This document shows positions 45,712 through 55,428 of a stretch of DNA of 64,000 nt, piece by piece (within the stretch, counting starts at the first letter, position 1; each line of letters opens with the position of its first letter). The position numbers and the translations under genes were made by a program. This DNA is from Pseudomonadota bacterium (GTDB lineage: Bacteria; Pseudomonadota; Alphaproteobacteria; Sphingomonadales; Sphingomonadaceae): positions 40,932-104,931 of the forward strand of contig JAEXLC010000342.1 of the NCBI GenBank assembly GCA_023445495.1, in the 5' to 3' direction. The notes under the pieces are model-generated. The model was not told the DNA's origin. It did not search any database and saw nothing but the letters and a program-made list of their open reading frames with translations.

Positions 45712-47289
45712 TCAGCTGGCCTGGCCGAACCGTGCTTGACGGAAAAGCGCGGCCGCCGCCTCGGCGTCCAGCGGCGTGCCGAGAAGATCTCCCTGGCCCT
45801 GCTCGCATCCCGTGCCGAGCAGCGCGCCTTCCTGGTCGCTGGCGATGATGCCTTCGGCGGCCACGGTGAAGCCAAGACCGCGGCCGAGGCCGATCAATGC
45901 CCGTACGATGCTCGCGCTCTCGCGCTCATGGGTCATCGCCTGCACGAAGCTGCGATCGATCTTGACCTTGTCGAGCCGAAAGTTGCGCAGATGATATAGG
46001 CTCGAATAGCCGGTGCCGAAATTGTCGAGCGCGATGCGGATGCCGGCATTCTGCAGCGCGCCGAGGCTGCTGCGCGCATTGTCGAGATCCGCGACGAAGG
46101 CGCTTTCGGTTATGGCGACTTCCAGCCGGGAAGGGGCGATTCCGGCCTCGTCGAGAATGCGCAGGAAGCGCGCGGCCAGGAGATGGTCCCTGAGCTGGCT
46201 CGCATGGAGGCCGACGCCCAGTGTCACGTGCTCGGGCCAGTCGCGGGCGGCAGCGCAGCCAAGGCGCAGGATGCGCTCGCCCAGTGCGTGGATCAGGCCG
46301 ACTTCCTCGGCGATCGCCAGGAAGCGTTCGGGCGCGATGTCGGCGTTCTGCGGATCCAGCCAGCGCGGTGCCGCATCGAAGCCGGTGACCGTGTGGGTTC
46401 GCAGGTCCCGGGTGGGGCGCAGGGCGATTTCGATGCGGTTTTCGTCCAGGGCCGCACGAAGGCCGGCCTCGAGCGTCGCGCGCTCCCGCAACCGCGCATC
46501 CATGGCCGGCTCGAAGAAGCGCAGGGCGGAACGGCGCTCGGCCTTGGCGCGGTAGAGCGCGACATCGGCCTTGCGCAACAACTCCTGCGCGTTCGCGGCG
46601 TCCGCCGGCATCAACGCAATGCCGATGCCCGCGCCAACCCGGTGCGACGCGCCTGCAGCGCTCACCGGTTCGTCCAGGGCCTCGATGACCCGCAGCGCGA
46701 TATTCGTCGCCGCCTCCGGATCGGCAAGATGCGTAGCCAGGATCGCGAATTCGTCTCCGCCGAAGCGGGCGACGACGTCGCCGTCGCGCATCGCGGTGAG
46801 CAGGCGCTGGGCGACTACCAGCAGCAGCGCATCGCCTGCGCCATGGCCGTGAATGTCGTTGACGGACTTGAACCCATTGAGGTCGATGAGGAACACGGCA
46901 TGCGCGGCGCCGGCCCGGGGCGGCGCATGGATCGCAGCATCCAGCGCGTCCTCGAACTTGCGCCGGTTTGGCAAGCCGGTGAGCACGTCCTGATAGGCGA
47001 GTTTGCGTACCTCGCGCTCGGCGGCGAGCCGCTGGGACATCTCCCGTCGCTGCCGCATATATTGGGATATCCCGAAGAGGAGCAGACCGGCAGCGAGGCA
47101 GATGCCGAGAAAGAGCGCCTCGTCGAGCTCGATTTCTGCCTGCTTGAGGCCGATGCCCGGCTCGTTCTCGAAGATGTCGAACGCGAAGGCGCAGTAGGTC
47201 AGCGCTGCAATGGTGACAAGCACCATGCCAATATCGCGCAGGGCCAGGCGGTGACGGATGACAAAGCTCCTGAGCGTGTCCCAGTCCAT
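45712..47289 (-). CDS. membrane GGDEF-EAL protein with degenerate EAL domain
   Basis: 525 residues: two N-terminal transmembrane segments (15-35 and 55-75), GGDEF domain (DVLTGLPNRRKFEDAL ... VARFGGDEFAIL; active-site GGDEF intact), then an EAL-fold domain. The EAL motif reads TGFDAAPRW instead of GxEALxRW, the usual DDFGTG loop reads ALDNFGTGYSS, and AEGVET is AEGIIAS. It should therefore be a diguanylate cyclase with an inactive, perhaps c-di-GMP-sensing, EAL domain. It lies 33 bp from the divergent side of a small lipoprotein and a second GGDEF-EAL gene. Confidence 0.92.
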   Translation of the reverse strand: MDWDTLRSFVIRHRLALRDIGMVLVTIAALTYCAFAFDIFENEPGIGLKQAEIELDEALFLGICLAAGLLLFGISQYMRQRREMSQRLAAEREVRKLAYQDVLTGLPNRRKFEDALDAAIHAPPRAGAAHAVFLIDLNGFKSVNDIHGHGAGDALLLVVAQRLLTAMRDGDVVARFGGDEFAILATHLADPEAATNIALRVIEALDEPVSAAGASHRVGAGIGIALMPADAANAQELLRKADVALYRAKAERRSALRFFEPAMDARLRERATLEAGLRAALDENRIEIALRPTRDLRTHTVTGFDAAPRWLDPQNADIAPERFLAIAEEVGLIHALGERILRLGCAAARDWPEHVTLGVGLHASQLRDHLLAARFLRILDEAGIAPSRLEVAITESAFVADLDNARSSLGALQNAGIRIALDNFGTGYSSLYHLRNFRLDKVKIDRSFVQAMTHERESASIVRALIGLGRGLGFTVAAEGIIASDQEGALLGTGCEQGQGDLLGTPLDAEAAAALFRQARFGQAS

Positions 47290-47453
47290 GGCAGACCTTT
47301 CGCGATATCTACTATACCGAACGGGTTTTCAAAAGGTTGCGCGACTTGCGCTGGATTTGCAGGCAATTTGATTCAGCACTTCCCGAGTATAGCGCAAGTG
47401 GCGCTTCTACGACGATTCGCCGTACTGCGTCAGGTAAATAGCCGGAGGCGATC

Positions 47454-47621
47454 ATGGGGCGAGCTGCCCTTCTTGCGTTGTGCGCCCTTGTTCTGTCCGG
47501 GTGCGGCCCGCGCTGCGCGGAACATACCGGTGACGGGATTTGCGTCGACGGAAACGCCGCGGCGGACAAGCTCGAGCAGGAATCGGAGGCGGATGCCCAG
47601 CGTGCCGCCGGGGACATCTAG
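47454..47621 (+). CDS. small lipoprotein
   Basis: A 55-residue open frame with GGAGG (47443-47447) 6 nt before the ATG. It encodes a lipoprotein signal (MGRAALLALCALVLSGC) with a lipobox LSGC and Cys at residue 17, then a short hydrophilic, Cys-containing region (GPRCAEHTGDGICVDGNAA) and an acidic helix. Two Cys in CAEHTGDGIC could form a disulfide. Predicted anchored in the envelope. Codon use fits its neighbours. Function unknown. Confidence 0.72.
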   Translation: MGRAALLALCALVLSGCGPRCAEHTGDGICVDGNAAADKLEQESEADAQRAAGDI

Positions 47622-47653
47622 CGAAGCTTCCTGCGCCGCCCCCTAGGAGGCGG

Positions 47654-49618
47654 TCAGGCCGCGTGGCCCAAGCTCCGCGCGGCGGGCGCCGAGATGCGGG
47701 ACAGGAACTTGGCGGCAGGCATCGGCCTGCCAAGCAGATATCCCTGCGCCTCGCCATAGCCAAGTGCCCGAACGAGGTCGAGCTGCCCCTGCCGTTCGAT
47801 GCCTTCCACGACGCAACCCAGGCGCAGATGGTCGCATAGCCCCTTGATGGCGGCGAGCACCTCCTTGTCGCAGCCGCCTTCGCTGGTGACGAAGCTTCGA
47901 TCGACCTTGACCTTGTCGACGGGGAAGCGGCGAAGGTAGCTCAGGCTCGAATAGCCGGTACCGAAATCGTCCAGAACGATAGCGCAGCCTACGTCCCGCA
48001 GCGCATGCATGCCGCGTATCGCCTGCTCGAAGTCCTGCATCAGTGCGGTCTCGGTCAGCTCGAATTGCAGGCGCGCGGGCGCGATATCGCGGCGGCGCAT
48101 CTCCGCGAGCAGGAAAGCGACCATATCGGTCGAGACCACGTCGTGGACGGAGAGGTTGAACGAAATCCGGAAGCCATCGGGAAGTGCGGCCAGGGCGTCC
48201 AGCGTCTGGCGAAACAATGCCCGGGTGACCTTGTGGATCAGCCCCAGGCGCTCAGCCGCCGGGATGAAGAGATCGGGCGGGACATTGCCGAGCACCGGGC
48301 TGCGCCAGCGCGCCAGACCCTCCGTCATGGTGGTGCGCATCGAGCCCAGCGAAACGATCGGCTGCAAATAGAGCGTTAGCTCGCGATCGAAGTCCGCCGC
48401 CTGGAGCGCGGCTTCGATATTGCGCTTCGATCGGATGCTGTCCTCATGGTCGGGAGAGAATAATATGCACCGGCCGCGCGCCTCGGACTTGACATGGTAG
48501 AGCGCGAAGTCGCTGCGGTCGAACACGGCATGCGCGGACTGCCCGGCGTCGGGGAAGATCGCGAAGCCGCCCGAGCAGCCGATCGCGAGGCGAAGATCCT
48601 CGATCAGATAAGGCTGCCGGATCATATGGCACAGGCTCTCGCCGACCGCCTGTGCTCGGTCGCAATCGGCGAAGAGGATTACCCCGAACTCGTCCCCGCC
48701 AAGCCGGGCCACCACCATGTCGTCGGTCGCAAAGGCGGACAGCCGGCGCCCGACCTCGACGAGCAACTGGTCGCCGAGCACATGCCCATAGGTGTCGTTG
48801 ACCGGCTTGAAGCGGTCGAGATCGAGCACGCCGACCGCGAAGCGCAGATCGGCATGGCGCGCGGCCTCGATGGCTGCCTCCAGACGCATGAAGAAATAGC
48901 GCCGGTTGGGTAGGCCGGTCAGGCTGTCTGTCATGGCGAGGCGCGCATTCTCCTCGCTCAGCCGTTCGGTCTCCGCGCTCTTGGCGACCATGTCACGCTG
49001 GGAGCGGACGAGCTCGACAAACGCACGGAAGCTGTTGAGCAGAACGCGGATCATCACCAGCGACACCAGGGCGATGTTGACGGCGATCGCACGCCAGACG
49101 GCGCTGTCCTGGAGGAGATAATGGGCGAGATAGGGACCGGTTACCAGCAGGCAGCCGAGCAGGGCTGCCTGAGGAAGCGCCATGAGGCAGAAGATGCAGG
49201 CGATCACCGTCGCGGCGATATATACCGCGACATGGGCCTGCTGGAACGGCCCGCCATAGTGCGTGAGACTGAGCGACCATAGAACGGAGGCCAGGCCGAA
49301 GGCACCGGCAAAGGCGATCGAACGCTTCAGCTGGCTGCGGGCGGCGTCCAGTGCCACCGGCGCTTGCCCGATCAGGAGCCATTTGGCGATACGCAGCAAC
49401 GAGATCGTGCAAAGGCCGATCGGCATCGCAAGCGTCAGCCATGCGGGTGCCACGTCGCGATGAGTGAATGCGACCGCGGCGGTGTTGACGATGAGCAGCG
49501 AGTAGAGCCACGGGACCTGCCGCGTGACTTCACGATGCTGGGCGAGGATGACCTCGGGCTCTTCGCTAAGGGCCAGCAAACGAAGCGCCCGAGCGATTGC
49601 AATGATGGGCTGCCGCAC
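47654..49618 (-). CDS. membrane GGDEF-EAL bifunctional c-di-GMP protein
   Basis: 654 residues: an N-terminal membrane domain with about six helices (WLYSLLIVNTAAVAF, AWLTLAMPIGLCTISLL, IAFAGAFGLASVLWSL, VAVYIAATVIACIFCLMAL, AALLGCLLVTGPYLAHYLL, AIAVNIALVSLVMIRVLL; MASE-like), GGDEF (DSLTGLPNRRYFFMRLE ... VARLGGDEFGVIL) and EAL (TEGLARW; LQFELTETAL; VLDDFGTGYSSLSYLRRFPVDKVKVDRSFV). Both active sites look usable, with EGL in place of EAL. Confidence 0.93.
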   Translation of the reverse strand: MRQPIIAIARALRLLALSEEPEVILAQHREVTRQVPWLYSLLIVNTAAVAFTHRDVAPAWLTLAMPIGLCTISLLRIAKWLLIGQAPVALDAARSQLKRSIAFAGAFGLASVLWSLSLTHYGGPFQQAHVAVYIAATVIACIFCLMALPQAALLGCLLVTGPYLAHYLLQDSAVWRAIAVNIALVSLVMIRVLLNSFRAFVELVRSQRDMVAKSAETERLSEENARLAMTDSLTGLPNRRYFFMRLEAAIEAARHADLRFAVGVLDLDRFKPVNDTYGHVLGDQLLVEVGRRLSAFATDDMVVARLGGDEFGVILFADCDRAQAVGESLCHMIRQPYLIEDLRLAIGCSGGFAIFPDAGQSAHAVFDRSDFALYHVKSEARGRCILFSPDHEDSIRSKRNIEAALQAADFDRELTLYLQPIVSLGSMRTTMTEGLARWRSPVLGNVPPDLFIPAAERLGLIHKVTRALFRQTLDALAALPDGFRISFNLSVHDVVSTDMVAFLLAEMRRRDIAPARLQFELTETALMQDFEQAIRGMHALRDVGCAIVLDDFGTGYSSLSYLRRFPVDKVKVDRSFVTSEGGCDKEVLAAIKGLCDHLRLGCVVEGIERQGQLDLVRALGYGEAQGYLLGRPMPAAKFLSRISAPAARSLGHAA

Positions 49619-49905
49619 GTCGTTCGTCTCAAATCAATGGGTTACGTGTCCTCCATTATAGACGGCGAGCGGCGCTCGGAGCGATTTCGGGCGGCCCTTT
49701 GCAAACAGAGCCGACCTGACGAGATACCGGGAGCGTAACGACATGCGCCAATATCGACGCCAACATACAACCATTCCGGATGAAATTTCGTTCACAAAAC
49801 CAGTGGCGTTCTCCGGCCCTCTACATTGGGTGATCTTCCTCAAGCCGGGACCGGCCAACGGCGGCGGGTCGGATTGACCAGGGTCCGAGAACAAGGGAAC
49901 CGCGC

Positions 49906-51762
49906 GTGTCGCTCGACAATATCCCCATCAAACGCAAGCTCCTGCTGGCCTTCGCCGGAATTCTCGCGGTCTTCGGACTGGTCGGGGCTGTGGTCGTCAC
50001 GAACCTGTCGAGCCTGCGGCGCGCCGCGGATGACAAGGAACACTCGCTGCGGGCGATGGCACATGTCCAGACGATGATGAGCAACGTCCTCGAGCAGCAA
50101 AATGCCGCACGGGCCTTCGCGCTGCTGGGGACCGAGGCCTTTGTGGACGACTATCGGGCCGGGCAGGGCAAGTTCCAGCAGGCGGTAGTCGCCTTCAAGC
50201 AGGACTCGACCTCGGCCGAGCAGCAGGCCCGCGCCGACAGGCTGGTCGCGGACGTACAGGCGCTGCGGGAGAAGCTCGACCGGGTGATCGCGCTTGCCAG
50301 GAACCCGGCGACGCGCGCCGAGGCAGCGCGGCTTTCCGGGGTGAAGATGCTGGGCGACATCCGCGCAACCGTGGGGGCGATCGACACGACGCAGCAACAG
50401 CGCGTCGACATGCGCATCAAGGCCGAGGACGCGGCGGCGGCGAGCGCCTTCTGGGCCATCTGGGTCGGCGGTGGGATCTCGCTCGCCCTGGCGGTGGTGC
50501 TCGGCTGGTTGCTCTCGCGCGGCATCGCCAAGCCCGTCGCGGAAATGACCGGTGCGATGAACCGGCTCGCCGGTGGCGACAACGGCATCGAAGTGCCGGG
50601 CACGCGCCGCGGGGACGAGATCGGCGCCATGGCCAAGGCAGTGCTGGTATTCCGCGATGCGGCCATCGCCAAGGAAGCCGCGGATGTCGCGAAGCAAGCC
50701 GCCGATGCCGAACAGCAAAAGGTCGTCGAGACGCTTGCGGTCAATCTCGGCAAGCTCGCGCAAGGCGACCTGACCAGCGAGATCGTCGAGAGCTTCTCGC
50801 CCGCCTATGAATCGGTGAAGACCAACTTCAACGCCGCGCTGCAGGAGCTACGCACCCTGATCGGCCGCGTGATGGAAAGCACTGCTACGATCCAGACCGG
50901 CTCGGGCGAGATCGCCCAGGCATCGGAGGATCTCGCGCGGCGCACCGAGGCGAATGCGGCCAGCCTAGAGGAGACCTCCGCGGCGGTGAGCCAGATGGAC
51001 GGGCGCCTCAAGGCGACCGCCGAGGCTGCCGAGCGGACCGTGGCCAGGGCCGACGGCGCCATCGCCACCGTCGCAGGCGGGCGCGGTATCGCCGACGATG
51101 CGGTGCAGGCGATGACGCGGGTTGCCGACTCGGCAAAGGGCATCGACGGCGTGATCGAAGGCCTCGACAAGATTGCCTTCCAGACGCGGGTCCTTGCTAT
51201 GAACGCGGCAGTCGAGGCGGGGCGCGCCGGCGAGGCGGGGCGCGGCTTCGCCGTGGTGGCCGACCTGGTCTCCGCGCTGGCGATGCGCGCCGAGGAAGAG
51301 GCGGGGCGCGCCCGCGACCAGCTGACCGCGACGCAGAGCGACATCGTCTCGGCCGTCGAGATGGTCCAGCGCGTCGATGGCGCGCTAGCCGGGATCTCCG
51401 CCGATGTCGGCGAGGTCCATGCCCTGCTCGCGCAGATGGCGTCCGACAACCAGGCGCAGTCGACGGCGATCAGCGAAATCGCGACGGCGGTCGGGACGAT
51501 GGACCAGACGACCCAGCAGAATGCCGCCATGGTCGAGCAGACCTCGGCCGCGGCCCGCAACCTGTCGAGCGAAGTGACTGCGCTCGGCGAGCAGGCATCG
51601 AAATTTGACCTGGGAGCCCGGGCGATTTCGCCGGTAGGCACAGGCGTTTGCCTTGCACGGAAAAGTCCGGTGGCGAGCAGCGTCGCTCATGCGGCTCCTG
51701 CCAGGTCGAACCGAGCGGCCCCGGCCGCAGCGACGCGAACGGAGGATTGGGCGACTTTCTGA
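49906..51762 (+). CDS. methyl-accepting chemotaxis protein with C-terminal CheR-binding tail
   Basis: 618 residues: TM1 (RKLLLAFAGILAVFGLVGAVVV, 10-31), a helical periplasmic domain with CHASE3-like features, TM2 about 187-207 (AIWVGGGISLALAVVLGWLL), HAMP (SRGIAKPVAEMTGAMNRLAGGD), and a cytoplasmic signalling domain with the hairpin tip IAFQTRVLAMNAAVEAGRAGEAGRGFAVVADLV. The last residues are DWATF, matching the NWETF-type CheR/CheB tether. GTG start 49906 after AAGGGAA. No che genes are present in the window. Confidence 0.93.
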   Translation: MSLDNIPIKRKLLLAFAGILAVFGLVGAVVVTNLSSLRRAADDKEHSLRAMAHVQTMMSNVLEQQNAARAFALLGTEAFVDDYRAGQGKFQQAVVAFKQDSTSAEQQARADRLVADVQALREKLDRVIALARNPATRAEAARLSGVKMLGDIRATVGAIDTTQQQRVDMRIKAEDAAAASAFWAIWVGGGISLALAVVLGWLLSRGIAKPVAEMTGAMNRLAGGDNGIEVPGTRRGDEIGAMAKAVLVFRDAAIAKEAADVAKQAADAEQQKVVETLAVNLGKLAQGDLTSEIVESFSPAYESVKTNFNAALQELRTLIGRVMESTATIQTGSGEIAQASEDLARRTEANAASLEETSAAVSQMDGRLKATAEAAERTVARADGAIATVAGGRGIADDAVQAMTRVADSAKGIDGVIEGLDKIAFQTRVLAMNAAVEAGRAGEAGRGFAVVADLVSALAMRAEEEAGRARDQLTATQSDIVSAVEMVQRVDGALAGISADVGEVHALLAQMASDNQAQSTAISEIATAVGTMDQTTQQNAAMVEQTSAAARNLSSEVTALGEQASKFDLGARAISPVGTGVCLARKSPVASSVAHAAPARSNRAAPAAATRTEDWATF

Positions 51763-52172
51763 GCCCGGGGCGGGGGCCGAGCCGGGTCGCCTTCGTATCG
51801 CGGCACGCTCCGGCCGCTTCCGCCGCCAGGGGCGGCCGGGGGACCCGCGCCCTTCTTGGCGCACTGCTGAAGTTCGCCGACAAAGAAGCAGGGCATAGGG
51901 CGAGCGCTCGCCCGTCGCGCGGGGCGCGTGATTCTCATCGCAGAAGTTGGTGTCATCCAGCGGCCCGAGGAGCGTAGAGAGATCGCGGCGCATCGACCCG
52001 GCGCGGTGGGCCTGCTAGCCGACCCGCGCACTGCACGACCGAGGGACAGGCCGGCTTCTGGTGACAGGCTGCAGCTGAGGGGCAGGCGCTATCGCCGCAG
52101 GGCGTTGCAGTTGCGGAACAAAGCCGATCCCTGTGGATTGCCCATACGGATTTTCAGCCAGGGAGAACTGCA
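51763..52172. other. intergenic, no gene seen
   Basis: 410 GC-rich bases between the chemoreceptor and GlsB genes. No frame with plausible start and composition. Confidence 0.45.
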
Positions 52173-52439
52173 ATGGGTTGGATCATCGCGCTGATCGTGG
52201 GCGGCATCGCCGGCTGGCTGGCCAGCATCGTGATGGGCCGCAACGCCTCGATGGGCATCGTCCTCAATATCGTCGTGGGCTGCGTCGGCTCGGTCATCGG
52301 CAACTGGCTTTCCGGCCCGCTCCTCGGCGTCCGGGGCAGCGTGCAGGAATTCTCGCTGACCGGCCTGGTCATCGCCTTTGTCGGCGCCGTCGTCCTGCTC
52401 GGGATATTCAACCTCGTGCAGCGTAACCGGGTTCGTTGA
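52173..52439 (+). CDS. GlsB/YeaQ/YmgE family membrane stress protein
   Basis: 88 residues with three hydrophobic segments and the family pattern MGWIIALIVGGIAGWLAS, Gly-rich second helix (LNIVVGCVGSVIGNWLSG), and TGLVIAFVGAVVLLGIFNLV. GGGAGA lies 6-7 nt before the ATG. Members are small inner-membrane stress proteins of unclear molecular role. Confidence 0.92.
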   Translation: MGWIIALIVGGIAGWLASIVMGRNASMGIVLNIVVGCVGSVIGNWLSGPLLGVRGSVQEFSLTGLVIAFVGAVVLLGIFNLVQRNRVR

Positions 52440-52849
52440 GCGACGCGCGGTCGTCGCGAAAGGCGCGGCGACCGCAAGAACAGCACCAGCGCCGACAACT
52501 GCCCGCCGGCCGGCAGGGAGGACGGTCGCTCGGCCTTCCTCCGGCCATTCGAAAGGACAGGGACCGGACCGGGCGACATCTGCTCGCCGGGTCGGGCCAG
52601 AGCTCGCCTTTGCCAAGGTCCTGGCCGCTCGCCTTTTCCCGAGATCCGATGCCCGTCGGCAGGTCTCGCACGGCCAAGCGCCGAACGGTGGAGCGCGACC
52701 TGTCGGCCATTTGCGGCGGAGGCCGCCAGCGCCGGGGTTTCCGGCCTGTCGGGCCGCTCCGCGCCACCGCGTCTGCACCTTTGGACATGTTTCGGCAGGG
52801 CGCAGCGGGCAATATCGGATAGTCCCCGCTTTCAAGGACGCCCGACCCC
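52440..52849. other. intergenic, no gene seen
   Basis: 410 bp between glsB and the photolyase gene. No supportable coding region; the photolyase promoter should lie at the right end. Confidence 0.45.
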
Positions 52850-54226
52850 ATGCCGACCACGCTGCTCTGGCTCCGGCAGGATCTCCGCCTGACCGACCAG
52901 CCCGCGCTTTGCGCTGCGGTGGAGGAAGGCGACGTCGTGCCCGTCTTCATCCTCGACGATGCGCTCGCCGGCGCCTGGGCGATGGGCGGTGCGCAGCGCT
53001 GGTGGCTGCACCACAGCCTGACAGCGCTCGGCCGCAGCCTCGCGAAGCGCGGCGGCGGTCTCGTGCTGCGCCGGGGGGACACCGCGGACACGCTTGCCGC
53101 ACTTGTCCGCGAGACGGGCGCCAGCCGAATCCATACGCTGCGCCATTACGAGCCCTGGAACCAGGCGGCCGAGCGTGCGGTCGCGAAGGTCGCGGATCTG
53201 GGGCTGCATGACGGCAATTATCTGGTCCGGCCCGACGCCATCCTGAATGGCAGCGGCAGCCGCTACAGGGTCTTCACCCCCTGGTACCGCACGATGAGGG
53301 AGGCGCTCCCGCCTCTGCATCCCCTGCCGGCGCCGTCCCGCATCCGTACGCCCGAGCACATGCCGGCTTCCGAAATGCTCGACGATTGGGCGCTGCTGCC
53401 ACGCGCGCCTGACTGGGCAGGCGGCTTCGCCGACTGGACGCCGGGCGAAAAGGGCGCCTGGCGTCGCTGGCGGTCCTTTCTCGAGACGCTGGAGCGGTAC
53501 GGGCATGATCGCGACTATCCGGCACTCGAGGGGACCTCGCGGCTTTCGCCGCACCTGCATTTCGGGGAGATCTCGCCGCGCTGCCTCTGGTCCGCGCTCG
53601 ACGATCGCAAAGGAGCGGGGGCCTCGGCGTTCCGTCGCGAGCTTGCCTGGCGCGAGCACGGCATAAACCTGCTCGACCAGATGCCCGACTATCCCGAGCG
53701 CAACGGGCGCGCCGCGTTCGAGCGGCTCGGCTGGCGCGAAGGCACCGAGGCGGACCGCGACTTTCGTGCCTGGACGCGCGGGCGCACAGGCTATCCGGTC
53801 GTCGATGCCGGCATGCGCCAGCTCTGGCAGACGGGCTGGATGCACAACCGGGTGCGCATGGTGACCGCATCGTTCCTGGTGAAGCACCTGCTGATCGACT
53901 GGCGGCGCGGCGAGCGCTGGTTCTGGGACACGCTGGTCGATGCCGACCTGGGATCCAATGCGATGAACTGGCAATATGTCGCGGGCAGCGGGGTCGACGC
54001 GCCGGTCTTTTCCCGGATCATGGCGCCCTATCTCCAGAGCGAGAAGTTCGACATGGCCGGCTATGTGCGGCAATTCGTGCCCGAGCTCCGGGACCTGGAC
54101 GATGCGCGGATCCACGCGCTGCACCTGAACGGCGATCCGCCGCGAGGCTATCCCCGGCGCCTGGTCGGGCACGAAGCCGGGCGCGCGCGGGCACTCGCGG
54201 CGTGGCAGAATATGGTCGCGGGCTAG
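52850..54226 (+). CDS. phrB: deoxyribodipyrimidine photolyase
   Basis: 458 residues. N-terminal photolyase alpha/beta domain (LLWLRQDLRLTDQPALCAAVEEGDVVPVFILDD) and C-terminal FAD-binding domain (SRLSPHLHFGEISPRCLW; ELAWREHGINLL; GRTGYPVVDAGMRQLWQTGWMHNRVRMVTASFLVKHLLIDWRRGERWFWDTLVDADLGSNAMNWQYVAGSG). Uses blue light and FADH- to repair cyclobutane pyrimidine dimers. The stop overlaps by 4 bp the end of the convergent oxidoreductase gene. Confidence 0.96.
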   Translation: MPTTLLWLRQDLRLTDQPALCAAVEEGDVVPVFILDDALAGAWAMGGAQRWWLHHSLTALGRSLAKRGGGLVLRRGDTADTLAALVRETGASRIHTLRHYEPWNQAAERAVAKVADLGLHDGNYLVRPDAILNGSGSRYRVFTPWYRTMREALPPLHPLPAPSRIRTPEHMPASEMLDDWALLPRAPDWAGGFADWTPGEKGAWRRWRSFLETLERYGHDRDYPALEGTSRLSPHLHFGEISPRCLWSALDDRKGAGASAFRRELAWREHGINLLDQMPDYPERNGRAAFERLGWREGTEADRDFRAWTRGRTGYPVVDAGMRQLWQTGWMHNRVRMVTASFLVKHLLIDWRRGERWFWDTLVDADLGSNAMNWQYVAGSGVDAPVFSRIMAPYLQSEKFDMAGYVRQFVPELRDLDDARIHALHLNGDPPRGYPRRLVGHEAGRARALAAWQNMVAG

Positions 54227-55155
54227 GAAGCGCCTGCGATCCGGCCGGCCAGATGCACCCCCGACAGCCAGGCGGACTGGGCGCCGGGACCGATCAGCCA
54301 GTCTCCGCAGGCGCCGATTCCGAGTGCCGCGTTCCAAAGCGAATCCCGGCCCGCCGCGCCCGAGGTGCCATAGCGCCAGCGATGCGAATCCGCGGCCAGG
54401 ACGTCGAGCGGCGCCCCGCCAAGGCCGTCGGCCAGCGCCCCCCGCAGCGCCTCGATCACGAACGCGGAATCGGCGTCGAGATGCGCCTGGCTCCACTGTG
54501 CCCCGGCATGCACCGTCCAGGCTTGCGGCCCGCTGCGTCCGGGCTTGGACGCGCTGCTCGCGGCGCGGTCGATGATCCCGTGGGATTCGAGCAGCAAGGG
54601 CCCCTCGCGGGGGGCCAGCGCCAGCATCGCCGTCCAGCAGGGCGCCGACGGTGCGGCGATGGCGATTCGGGCCATCGGGAGGTCGTGCAGCGCGAGCATG
54701 GTTGCGGCCTGTTCCGCCGGCAGGGCGATCACCACCGCATCGAAAGGTCCGATGCTGCCGGCGTCATGGTGGAGATGCCACTCACTGCGGTCGCGGACCA
54801 TGCCGCGGACGAAGACCGAGCAGGCCAGATCGAGGCCTTGGGCCAAGTGCTTCGGTATCGCGTTCATCGCGGGCGTGCCTGTCCAGGCAGCCGAGCCGCC
54901 CGCCTGCCAGCGATCGGCGGTGCCGCAGGCGCGCCACGCCTCGAGCTGGCGCAGGAACTCGGGGTCGCTGGCACCGATCGCCTGCGCACCGAAGTCGAAG
55001 GTAGCGGTTCCCAAGCGGGTTTCCAGCCGGCGCGAGCATAGTCGTCCGCCGGGACCGCGTGCCTTTTCGAACAGGGCGACCTTGGCGCCATGCGCCTGGA
55101 GCGCCGTCCCGCAGGAAAGCCCGGCAAGTCCTGCCCCGACGATGCCGACCTTCAC
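54223..55155 (-). CDS. FAD-dependent oxidoreductase, renalase-like (COG3380 type)
   Basis: 310 residues. N-terminal Rossmann FAD motif GIVGAGLAGLSCGTALQAHG, then FEKARGPGGRLCSRR, and a C-terminal FAD contact (GIGACGDWLIGPGAQSAWLSGVHLAG). By family knowledge these are renalase-like flavoproteins, often found next to photolyase genes. Substrate unknown. Convergent with phrB. Confidence 0.87.
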   Translation of the reverse strand: MKVGIVGAGLAGLSCGTALQAHGAKVALFEKARGPGGRLCSRRLETRLGTATFDFGAQAIGASDPEFLRQLEAWRACGTADRWQAGGSAAWTGTPAMNAIPKHLAQGLDLACSVFVRGMVRDRSEWHLHHDAGSIGPFDAVVIALPAEQAATMLALHDLPMARIAIAAPSAPCWTAMLALAPREGPLLLESHGIIDRAASSASKPGRSGPQAWTVHAGAQWSQAHLDADSAFVIEALRGALADGLGGAPLDVLAADSHRWRYGTSGAAGRDSLWNAALGIGACGDWLIGPGAQSAWLSGVHLAGRIAGAS

Positions 55156-55428
55156 GCGGGCAAGCCCGGGGCAAGCGGCGCCGTCATGTCGCTCCTCCAG
55201 CCGGAGTCATGCGCCGAGATGCCTGGCCGCAGTCCCCGCCAAAGCAGATGCACGCGACCGGCACGGCCCGGCAGGCAGCACGCCGGAGGCCTCTGGTTCA
55301 TATCGCGACGCGCCCGGGGCATTGGCACCACTCCCTGAAGCAGAGGCCTGCGGCATCGCTCCGGCGCAGCCAACATGGCCAAAAGGGCAAAGCTTGGATT
55401 TGCGCGCCGTCGCCGCTAGCATCGCGCC
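55156..55428. other. intergenic, no gene seen
   Basis: 273 bp between the divergent oxidoreductase and LOV-HTH genes. It must contain both promoters; no EL222-type site could be asserted by eye. Confidence 0.4.

Noticed and set aside
52832..54496. 554-codon minus-strand frame over the photolyase gene
   Set aside because: Antisense to a well-defined photolyase with all family motifs; composition is that of a shadow frame.
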